A stretch of 64,000 bases of DNA from NCBI GenBank assembly GCA_003313425.1, contig NHZP01000017.1:1-64000 (forward strand), given 5' to 3'. Shown piece after piece: positions 1 through 8,692 of the stretch. A program made the translations under genes and the position numbers. Within the stretch, counting starts at the first letter, position 1. Each line of letters begins with the position of its first letter. This DNA is from Pseudopyrenochaeta lycopersici. Its lineage: Eukaryota; Ascomycota; Dothideomycetes; Pleosporales; Pseudopyrenochaetaceae. The notes under the pieces were generated by a model, which searched no databases, had not been told where the DNA came from, and was given only the letters and a program-made list of their open reading frames with translations.

Positions 1-138
1 TAACCCTAACCCTAACCCTAACCCTAACCCTAACCCTAACCCTAACCCTAACCCTAACCCTAACCCTAACCCTAACCCTAACCCTAACCCTAACCCTAAC
101 CCTAACCCTAACCCTAACCCTAACCCTAACCCTAACCC
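1..138. repeat. Telomere, 23 perfect TAACCC units
   Basis: The window starts with exactly 23 uninterrupted copies of TAACCC, the C-rich strand of a TTAGGG telomere, so base 1 lies at or near a chromosome end and the left side is terminal. There are no variant repeats. The array ends abruptly at an AT-rich subtelomeric repeat. Confidence 0.99.
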
Positions 139-990
139 CTACTATATCGTATCGCTTCGCTCTCCTCTTTCTTTCTCCTATTCAAAGCGGTTAGCGAATC
201 CCTACCATCTTTCTCCCTCTATACTATATTATATTACTTTACTCTCCTCATTTATAACCCTATAAAACCGGTTAGCGAATCCCTACTTCCTTCTACTCCC
301 TATACTATATTGTATTGCTTTACTCTCCTCTTTATATCCTTATAAAACCGGTTAGCAAATCCCTACTATCTTTCGCCCTCTATACTATATTCTATCGCTT
401 CGCTCTTCTCTTTCTTACCTCTATAAAACTAGTTAGCGAATCCTAACTATCCTTCTCTCTTAATACTCTATTATACTACTTTACTCTCCTCTTTCTTAAC
501 TAAATAAAACTAGTTAGTAAACCTCTACTATCTTTCTCTCTTTATAAAACTAGTTAGTAAAACCTAACTATCTTTCTCTCTCTATACTATATTATATTAC
601 TTTACTCTCTTCTTTCTTACCCCTATAAAACTAGTTAGTAAAACCCTACTATTTATCTCCCTTAATACTTTATATAATTACTTTACTATTCTTTTTCTTT
701 TCTCTATAATACTACTTACGAGAACCTTACTATTTATCTACTTCTATACTATTACTTCTATACTATTACTTCTATACTATTACTTCTATACTATTACTTT
801 GTTTTCTTAACTCTTAACTCTATAGAACTACAAACTAAAACTCTACTATCTATCTCCTTCTATACTATATTAAATTACTAATCTCTTTTTTAACTAACTA
901 AAACTATAAACTATATACCTACTATCTTTCTACTCTTATACTATATTCTATTACTTTCCTTTTTTTAACCTTAATAACATAAAACTACTT
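139..990. repeat. Degenerate ~80-bp subtelomeric tandem repeat
   Basis: Roughly 80-base units contain a core like GGTTAGCGAATCCCTAC followed by a CTTTCTCCCTCTATACTATAT-type pyrimidine tract and a TATAAAAC junction. Cores are seen near 188, 268, 347, 430, 510, 555 and 630, and then dissolve. The same units recur at 13,320-14,080 and weakly at 24,120-24,260. The plus strand has almost no G outside the core. No coding signal was seen. Confidence 0.85.
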
Positions 991-2395
991 TCTACTTACT
1001 ACTATCTACTTATACTAACTTTAAATAATATTTCTTAATAAATTTAAAACTATTTCTACTATCCTATTTTCTTTAAATTCTAAACCTTAATTTTCCTACT
1101 TCTACTATACTACCTACTCTACTACTTATAACTTACTATTCTTCTCTACTATATTATATTACTTTACTTTCGTTTTTTTTATAAAACTATTTACTACTTA
1201 GTCTTTAACTACTTACTACTTACTTTAATTATTCTTATTAACTTTAAAACTATTCCTACTATTTTATTCTTTTTAAATTCGGAACTTTTATAATATTACT
1301 TCTACTATACTATCTACTCTATTACTTATAATATCTCTATGTACTATACTCTTTTATATTATTATACTATCTTTTTTTTTCTAATTAATACTACTTACTA
1401 TCTATTCTTCTTTAACCTCTATTTTATTACTTCACGCTTTTTAACTTATCTTTTATTACTTTACTCTTTTTAACCTCTTTCTTTTAATTATACTTACTTA
1501 TTATTTACTCTTCTTTATACTATATTTTAATTCTTTTACCTTCCTCTTCTTTTTTCCTATTAATACTACTAACCTATTATTTACTTTTACTTCTTTTACT
1601 ACTACTTTATCTACTTTTATTTTATCTACTTACTTATTAACTACTTTACCTACTACTTAACTTACTACTTTCTTATCTACTTCTTTATCTACTATATTAC
1701 CTACTACTATATTATCTACTCTTTTACTTACTACTACTTTAGCTATACTTTTACTTACTATCTTATTTTCTACTATCTTACTTTCTACTATCTTACATAC
1801 TACTATCTTACATACTACTATCTTACATACTACTATCTTACATACTACTATCTTACATACTACTATCTTACATACTACTATATTATCTTCTACTTTACTT
1901 ACTTCTGCTTTACTTACTGCTACTTTACCTACTACTTTCTTCTTTACTACTATTTTATCTACTTTACTTTAAAAACTATTCTTTACTATAAGATTATTAA
2001 TTATTAACTCTAATATTTTTATTCTTCTTTTCTTTTTATCTTTTAACTTTTATATTTTAATAACTTCTTATTATACTACTATAAAAGTTATACTACTATA
2101 TTTCTAGAATAATTTTATATACTATAGCTTCTTACTATTGTTATTTATATAGTATTTTCTACTAAGACTTATATATAAACTTAACTTTTCTTAAAATTAA
2201 CCTAATTATAGCTATTTTATATATTATTTAAAGTAGCTAGCTATTCTTTACTCTCTTTCTTCTTTTTCTTATTTAACGTAGCTAGCTATTCTCTACTCTC
2301 CTTCTAATATCTTATATTAAATTACTTTACTCTCTTCTTCTTTTTTCTTATTTAAACTAGTTAACTATTCTTTTATAAATACTATATAAAATATA
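991..2395. repeat. AT-rich, G-depleted subtelomeric block (copy 1)
   Basis: This stretch of A, C and T with very little G is nearly identical to 24,310-25,740, which shows that it belongs to a duplicated subtelomeric unit lying just downstream of the TLH 3' end. It contains many short CTACTA-type motifs and a 15-bp tandem array. No gene is visible on either strand. Confidence 0.8.
1786..1875. repeat. 15-bp tandem array, 6 units
   Basis: Six perfect copies of TACTATCTTACATAC. The paralogous block at 25,138-25,182 has only three units, one of them with a single C-to-T change, so the array length is variable. Confidence 0.95.
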
Positions 2396-2399
2396 TCTA

Positions 2400-2966
2400 T
2401 TTTCTTCTTTGCTCTTCTAAGATACTATATATAATACTAGCTACTCCTTTACTAGTAATATCCTTAAAAATCCGCCTATCTTGATATACCTCTCCTATCC
2501 ATCTACCTAGCTCCTCCTTACTATCTACCTGCCCTCAATATCCTACCTCCCAAAGCCTACTATCTTGAATTCCTCTACCTACCTCTAGCTTTGCTTTTGC
2601 CTCTGCTGCTGCTCGTAGCCTATATAGTACTGCTATCGTTACGTTCGGCCATGCGCAATCTGCCTGCCTACTACTCTGCTTGCTGCTCTGCTTGCTGCTC
2701 TGCTTGCTACCCTGCTTTCTGCCGCAGAGATACTCCATCATCCCACACTTCCAGCACGTTTGAACCTCCTTTTTATACCTTACTCTGCTCCGCAGCTCAT
2801 CTATCTCTCAGAAACCCTCCTGCCCTAGCTGCGGACACTGCCACAGACTGTGCACTGCTGCCTCGCGCTCCTGCTGCTCCTATCGCCGCTTGTATTGCTG
2901 CTACTTAGCCTGCTGCTTAGTCTGCTGCTCGGCCTGCTGCTCAGCCTGCTGCTTAGACCGCCCCTC
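2400..2966 (-). pseudogene. TLH C-terminal fragment (copy A)
   Basis: On the minus strand this matches the C-terminal end of the TLH copies at 14.5-19.7 and 25.75-30.95 kb. It includes the KQSSKQSSKQSSRQADCA stretch and, beyond it, a tail containing LGRWMGEVYQDRRIFKDITS. Unlike the copy ending at 25,990, the codon after ADCA is still TGG (Trp) here, so the stop in that copy is a G-to-A mutation and the family frame runs further. Similarity ends abruptly near 2,966, where unrelated AT-rich repeat begins. The helicase and all N-terminal parts are absent. It is a truncated relic. Confidence 0.75.
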
Positions 2967-4152
2967 GTTACGGTTACACCTTCTTATAAGTTTACTACTA
3001 CTCTAGTCGCTAACTCCTTTTTTGCCCCTACTCTAGTTGTTTACTCCTTATTTACCCCTACTTTACTACTTTCCTTCTTATTTACCCCTACTTTAGTCGT
3101 TTGCCCCTCTTTTACCCCTACTTAACTTACCCTAACCTTTAACCTAAATACTTTACTACTATTACTTACTTTACCTACACTTTTAAAATCTACTTATAAC
3201 TCTTCTTTATCTTCTAATCTTCTAATCTTCTATAGAACTCTAACCTAACCTCTATTACCTAATTTATAACCTATTACTTCTTCTTCTTCTACTAATATAC
3301 ATAACTCTTCTCTTATAATACTAAATACCTCTATGCTTATCCTTCTACTATTACTAAATTAAATTACTATATCATTCTAATTAATAACTTATCCCCCTTG
3401 TTATATAAAATAACTATTTACCTAAACTAACCCCAAATTTATTATTATTACCCTAGTTGCTTTATTATGTCTTCTCTATTAAAACTCTTTTACATGCCCT
3501 TCTACTAACTAGTTCTACTTAATACTTGTGCTACTATCTAGCCTCCTTAAACTTACACATTTATATCTAATAAGAATACTCTTAATCTTAATTTTAATTA
3601 ATCTCTTACTGCTACTAATCTACTCTCTATTATATCTTAACACTTTTTAACCTACTCTTATTAAACTCTAAAATAACTTACTCTTCTTATTAAATATAAG
3701 GAGAACCTTAGAAGTACAGTATAGGAAGGACTAATAACTATTACTAATTAACAGAACCTTTAGAAGTAGAGGACATATAGAAGAAAGTAGGAGACAGAAC
3801 TTAATAAGGAATATAATTATAATCAACACACAATTAATTTATCGTAATTATTAATTCTGCAAAGCGTATTTTAGTATTTTATCTAACACTTCTATACCTT
3901 TTACTTAACTCTACCTTATTCTTAATTAACTCTAAACCTACTCTCTAACCCCCTAAATAATAATACTATTACTACTTACCTCTAATACAATCCCTTACCC
4001 TTCTTTTTACAATTCTTTTTTATGCTTTATACACTGCTTTTTATTACTCCCTTATCTATAGTAGCTTGTTACAACCCTAAATAAATCGACTTGCTTATTA
4101 ACAATCTATATTTTGTACTTTACTCGCTTGTAGAAACTACTAACGATCTATC
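2967..4152. other. AT-rich non-coding subtelomeric stretch with ~30-bp repeats
   Basis: No gene was seen. At about 2,985-3,125 there are four to five degenerate ~30-base units built on TTTACCCCTACTTTAGTCGT. The rest is A/C/T-rich sequence and then the 3' flank of the repeat-protein gene that ends at 4,153. Confidence 0.6.
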
Positions 4153-5378
4153 TTAGAAATCTGCACCAGTGAAGTCTAAATCTGCACCAAACTCCAAATC
4201 TGGTCTAGCTGAGTCGCCATTACACGCTGACTCAACCCCCACCTGGCAAATCCCTGCCTGCCCAAGTCTACCACCTTCCTGGCCTCGCTGTGCCTCCCTC
4301 TTCGCCACTGGTTGCGCCTCCTCAGAGCTTTGGTCTTGTATCGTCTGTCCGATGAAGATTCCATCTGCCACCCCGCCAATACCCTCACTTACACCCTCAA
4401 CCACCCCACCAACACGACTACCTCGCCCGCGTCCACCACGTCCCCGGCCTCGCTGCGGCTCCCTCTTGGCCACTGGCTGCGCCTCCTGAGAGGTCTGGTC
4501 TTGGATTGTCTGTCCGATGAAAATTGCGTCTGCTGCGCCGCCAATCCCCTCACTTACGCCCTCCACAACACCGCCAACACGACTACCTCGCCCGCGTCCA
4601 CCACGTCCCCGGCCTCGCTGCGGCTCCCTCTTCGCAACTGGCTGCGATTCCTGAGAGGTCTGGTCTTGGATCGTCTGCCCAATGAAAATAGCATCTGCTG
4701 TACCGCCGATACCTTCAGTTACGCCCTCAACGACGTCGCCAATACGACCAGCTCGCCCGCGTCCACCACGTCCTCGGCCTCGCTGTGGCTCTCTCTTCGC
4801 TACTGGCTGCGATTCCTCAGACGTCTGGTCTTGGATCGTCTGTCCGATGAAGATTCCATCTGCCACCCCGCCGATACCTTCAGTTACACCCTCAACAACA
4901 CCGCCAACACGACCCGCCCGGCCACGTCCACCGCGGCCCCGGCCTCGCTGTGGCTCTCTCTTCGCCACTGGCTGCGCCTCTTGAGATGTCTGGTCCTGGA
5001 TCGTCTGCCCGATGAAAATTGCGTCTGCTGCGCCGCCAATCCCCTCAGTTACACCCTCAACAACACCGCCAACACGACCCGCCCGGCCACGTCCACCGCG
5101 GCCCCGGCCTCGCTGTGGCTCTCTCTTTGCAACCGCCTGGGCCTCCTCAGAACTCTGGTCTCGGATTGTCTGGCTCCTGATGCTGTTAGTAACCTAGTAT
5201 ATTGTTCGCTGTGTGGGACCTACAGATCATCAACACCTGCAGGTACATCAAGGCCAACCGTGGTTAGAAGCCCAGACGGGAGGCTATCAGAGAGACCCTC
5301 TGAGAGGACAACAGGTGCGGCATTAGCAGTCATGCCTGCAGTAAACGCCAAAATGGCCGCGACCGTTGATGCTCGCAT
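4153..5378 (-). CDS. Secreted Kex2-site repeat protein (RiPP/KEP-type precursor), 2 exons
   Basis: Predicted 392 aa. Exon 1 (5378-5224) encodes a clear signal peptide, MRASTVAAILAFTAGMTANA, with an A-x-A cleavage site, then about 31 residues. A 47-nt intron (5223-5177) has GTAGGT, TACTAAC and CAG. Exon 2 (5176-4153) holds five 55-residue repeats (165 bp each) that start VAKREPQ and contain an RG-rich half (RGRGRGGRGR) and a Gly/Val half (VGGVVEGVTEGIGG) ending near IFIGQTIQDQ; a sixth VAKRE opens a divergent acidic tail. The six Lys-Arg sites at constant spacing after a signal peptide match the layout of fungal Kex2-processed repeat proteins, which include dikaritin-type RiPP precursors. The intron joins the signal peptide to the repeats in frame, and without it an in-frame TAG follows GVDDL. 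An alternative 3' splice site 6 nt upstream also keeps the frame. No UstY-like partner gene was seen nearby. The mature products are unknown. Confidence 0.8.
4310..5140 (-). repeat. 165-bp coding tandem repeat (5 units plus a partial)
   Basis: The in-frame tandem repeat within the secreted repeat-protein gene. Units differ by a few substitutions, mainly Ala/Gly in GRAGR versus GRGSR, VTEG versus VSEG and ADGI versus ADAI. They stay GC-rich with no stops, so RIP has not damaged this array. Confidence 0.9.
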
Positions 5379-6446
5379 AGTGAACGGGGCTTTGTTAAGG
5401 ATTGGTAGTCTTGAAGTTAGGGAAAAGAGCGCTGAGTGAAATCATTCACAGAAGATGCGTGTCTAGAAATGAAATAGAGAGATGCTAATGATATGAGTTC
5501 TAATTAGGGTAAAAGATGCTTATTTTATATCCTTTCAAGATACCTCCTATAAGGACGAAAATCGTGCCCCTAACATGCCAAGCTGCTTGCATCGTTTCGA
5601 CATGTTAGCTACCAAGCCAGACGCATAAACGATAGCCCTTCAAACCTATCTGTTTGTCAGCAAAAACAATCGTATAATAAGGGAGGCTCTTGAAGAAACT
5701 CGTAGGGTTTGTTCTTGGCAGGGACGTCGCGACATAGACGACAACAATGACTAGACCCGCATTGCCTTGGCATGAACGGTACTTCCCTAGCACCCCCAGT
5801 GCACGGCCTATTCGGCATAACGCGGCCGAACTTGACACAATCGCGCTAATTAATCACCACACTGAACAGAAGGGGGCATAAACGAAGCAGCCGTATTGGG
5901 TAACAGGATCAGCGGCTAAGAAACACCTGTCTGGTCTGTGTAGTGTTTCAAAGCCTTCTAGAAGCTGCTGTAAGTGTCTTAGCGCAGCTCGTGCATTTAC
6001 TCCGACCTCTAACAGTCTGTGCGTCTCCACTGCACCTCCCTTGGCGAACTGTTTCAACCGCTGGTTCTCACTTCCCCAACACAGGCCCAACAGTCGGGAT
6101 TTACTGACATGCTAGTTACTTGGACGTTTAGCTATTCTCGCTATGCTGTTTTGTTGACAACTAAGGTCTTTGCATGATGCAGCAGGGACGTAGAGAAACG
6201 CTAGTGTTAGGTATGCTGTCTTTACCTTGTGCTGCGCTTTACACCAAGTCCGTATGCGATATGCGGCAGCGAGGTAACGGCTACAAAAAACCGACGCTCT
6301 TTCGGCATCTGTCTCTGCTGCATTTCCTTCATCTTTGGATTCGCTGTGCCCCTTTCTCTTTTCTTTCGTCTATTCTTACCTACCCAGCCTAAACGTCCTG
6401 TCCTCCTATTTGTCTATCTATCTCCTCTTACGCCTGCCTACCAAAA
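5379..6446. promoter_or_regulatory. Divergent intergenic region between two secreted-protein genes
   Basis: About 1.07 kb separates the minus-strand repeat-protein start (5,378) from the plus-strand start at 6,447. Just upstream of 6,447, from about 6,310 to 6,440, lies a C/T-rich tract of the kind common before fungal transcription starts. Two minus-strand open frames of 77 and 78 codons (5,605-5,838 and 5,854-6,090) lie here. I recognise neither and cannot support them as genes. Confidence 0.5.
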
Positions 6447-7250
6447 ATGCACTTCACTTGTCGTACAGTTCTGATGGCTGGCCTTTTACAGTCTGTAAGA
6501 GGCATAGCCATGGATAATCTTACCGTAGAATTCAACACGGCGGTTGCTAGTGGCGGTGTTGGCATCCCCGTGGAGCGTGAGTTGCTATCTACGCTGTGCA
6601 CAGCAACATGACCCTAACACGTAGGCCCCGCAGCCACCATAGATCCTGCCGTGGCTGTAAGGATAGGCACAGAGCAGAGGCTTCCTGGCTCCTACACGCT
6701 CCTTCTGGTTGATGAGGCCAGATGCAATGCATCCTCTCCGTCTCTTTGCTCTATGCAGTCGGGTCTGGTGTCCTCCCATCAGCTTACGTTTCTCGCGGGC
6801 AAGATGGTGTACGAGCTTGTCAACCCAAAAAAGCCCTCCTCGCAGGCACCTTATGCTATGGAATTGCCAACTAGTAACCTGCCTCTACTGGATGGCTCTA
6901 CACAGCTTCTTCTAAACACAACAGATGGCCAACCTGAGGACCCGGCAGCGTTGTTTGTGGAGCCGTGGGCTAGCCTACACACCGTCGCAGGGAACGTGTA
7001 CAATGCACCAAGCAAACAGGAGGTAAAAAGAAGCCTGGAACGATCAAAAAGCAAGAGACCTACTAGGACTGGGTCTGAGAAAGCGCGCAAAACTCGGGAG
7101 GCTAGGCCCAAGTCAACGAGGCCGGCTATGAATATTACTGTAAACTTTGACAGCGAGAACAAGAACGAGAATAAGAACCACGGCGAGTTACTACACAGCA
7201 CACCTCTTGTCTGGCTTTTTGCAGCTCTTACCGTGTTAGTAGCTGTTTAA
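6447..7250 (+). CDS. Secreted, probably GPI-anchored protein with weak PEBP-like N-terminal half, 2 exons
   Basis: Predicted 251 aa. The start at 6,447 sits in CCAAAAATGC, a good fungal start context, and gives a signal peptide MHFTCRTVLMAGLLQSVRGIA. Exon 1 is 6447-6576. A 48-nt intron (6577-6624) has GTGAGT, CCTAAC and GTAG and keeps the frame into exon 2 (6625-7250). The mature N-terminal half contains GSYTLLLVDEARC, which faintly resembles the G-x-Y-x-L-x-M-V-D segment of phosphatidylethanolamine-binding proteins, but the DPDAP core is not conserved, so this is only a suggestion. Then follow a Lys/Arg/Ser-rich linker (about residues 175-215) and a C-terminal hydrophobic tail, TPLVWLFAALTVLVAV, preceded by small or polar residues, as in GPI-attachment signals. 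There are several N-x-S/T sites. The cell surface or cell wall is the likely location. It is divergent from the repeat-protein gene and effector-like in character. Function unknown. Confidence 0.7.
6577..6624 (+). other. 48-nt spliceosomal intron
   Basis: Starts GTGAGT, contains a CCTAAC branch-point match 12 bases before the end, and ends GTAG. Removing it joins GAG-C to GC-CCC in frame. Within the intron the exon-1 frame would otherwise hit stops. Confidence 0.75.
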
Positions 7251-7551
7251 ATTACACAGCGTAGTCTTACAAGCATATTGTGGATAATCTTCCTTGTGTG
7301 GTCTTCGCTCAAGACCAGACCCAAAGACTGCATTAGTTCGCGGACGCTTCTACTTAAATATCCTGCCTATAGACCTTGACAGTCAGCAGCGGAACAACGA
7401 CAGTATCTCGCATTTAGGCAAGGTTTTTCGGTTAGACGTGGTCCCGGCCACTTAAGAGCCCGTCCCAAAAACTCAGCTCTTAATAACAGCTACCTATGAG
7501 CTTTTTTTTTTGCGTCTGCCGTTAGGGTTAGCTCGTCTTAGCTGCTGCGGC
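7251..7551. other. Intergenic, no gene seen
   Basis: This is the 3' flank of the gene ending at 7,250. It contains a T run at about 7,501-7,511 and GTTAGGGTTAG near 7,523, which is only about two telomere-type units and too short to call an interstitial telomere. Confidence 0.5.
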
Positions 7552-8082
7552 TTAAGGGATGGAACCTTTGTCGTAGATGTCACCAATCCACCACCGCCCC
7601 CTATGCGCAGACTGAGAACCATGCAAATATTCCTTTAAGGCCTCTACTCGATGGTTGCACGCCATAGGTTCTGCCCTCTGTCCAACAACGCTACTCCAGT
7701 CTTCGAACGATGGCCAATCCGCATCATCTCCTCCCTCAGTTCGCTGGCCACTACGATCGCTCGGAACTCCGCTTTCTCTCAGCCTGAGATAGTCAAGCAT
7801 CTGGTGCACTTGCGCTTTTGTGCAAGCAACCCGCAGTCGGCGGCTTTCATTTCTGCGAAGGACGCCTACTTCTCTGAATGTCTGGCAGAGGCGGCGCTTG
7901 TGGTGTTCGTTGATGGACCGGTTGGTGCCAGTCGTCTACTCTGAAGTAAGCACATCGATTGGAAACCTAGCAGTAGCCAGTCGATATGGCTCAGCCTGCT
8001 CGTGAACGGAGTCTACATCTTTCACCTCTACTCGTTGCTTCTTCCTTCCCTTAACAGCCGTTTTATCGCCTTTGCGTTTCAT
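7552..8082 (-). pseudogene. 5' piece of unknown repeated gene X
   Basis: From ATG at 8,082 one frame runs 177 codons to TAA at 7,552 with a single TAG at codon 49. It starts with a Lys/Arg-rich segment (MKRKGDKTAVKGRKKQR, like a nuclear localisation signal). After the TAG it continues with NEHHKRRLCQTFREVG and a WPSFEDWSSVVGQRAEP segment. The same sequence, strongly C-to-T/G-to-A mutated, is found at 23,300-23,850, where the reading direction continues for about 3.2 kb further. So this copy is truncated at its 3' side near 7,550. The TAG is present in both copies. It may be an inherited mutation, part of an intron, or a sign that translation starts later. I do not recognise the family. Confidence 0.5.
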
Positions 8083-8204
8083 AGGAGCGGTTTTTGTATA
8101 ATAGAGCCTAGGAAAATAGCTTCTTATGGAATAGGCACGCTATAGAGTGGTAGGTGGGAAGGCTATATAAAGTTTTGAAGTTCGCGAAGCTACGTTGTTC
8201 GCAC

Positions 8205-8345
8205 AGGCATCTTGCCCCTAGGGGCAGGCATTACTTCCCACGCTTGTTAACCCCCCTAGGGTCTTGCCCCCGGAGGCCAACTCAATTCTTGCCCCTGGGG
8301 GCAACCTAACATAACCCTAAAGGTACAGTTTAGGTACATAGTATG
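8205..8345. promoter_or_regulatory. Cluster of GC palindromes upstream of gene X
   Basis: Three near-palindromes lie within 100 bases: TTGCCCCTAGGGGCAGG (about 8,212), TTGCCCCCGGAGGCCAA (about 8,265) and TTGCCCCTGGGGGCAA (about 8,288). They lie 130-260 bases upstream of the gene X start. The other copy of gene X has the same arrangement at 23,965-24,060. The conserved spacing and context suggest binding sites or a terminal structure of a repeat unit. The similarity between the two copies ends just beyond, at ACATAGTAT. Confidence 0.5.
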
Positions 8346-8692
8346 ATGCTGCAGGGGATACGTGTCGAGATTAACGACTGCAGTACCATGCTGCTTGCAG
8401 ACCAAGACGCCAAAGTCTTCAAGAAAGCATTATCAAGTAGTTCTAAGCCTTTGTCTACCTGTCCGAAGGTTAAGGATGCGTATTCTACACGAGTAGCAAT
8501 AGAATTACAATGACATCGCGTAATGTAAGCAACCGTATATTTTGATCAATGTCTTCGCTCCTTCTCGTAACAGTACATTTTTAAGGGTACTTATTAGAAG
8601 AACTAGGGCTGATATGCTGCAGCATCATTGTACTCTAGCTACTTGGTAGAGATCTAGCGTCGTTATGACGACCCCAAAAGTACTCTAAAATC
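8346..8692. other. Intergenic, no gene seen
   Basis: GC-balanced sequence between the palindrome cluster and the 3' end of the TLH-family gene. No open frame or RNA gene is supported. Confidence 0.5.

Noticed and set aside
4169..5439. Plus-strand frames of 106 to 375 codons across the repeat-protein gene
   Set aside because: Antisense to the signal-peptide-bearing minus-strand gene. The 165-bp unit is divisible by three and GC-rich, so all frames tend to stay open. No start context or signal supports them.
7515..7530. GTTAGGGTTAG as an interstitial telomere
   Set aside because: Only about two telomere units, in ordinary intergenic sequence with no junction nearby.
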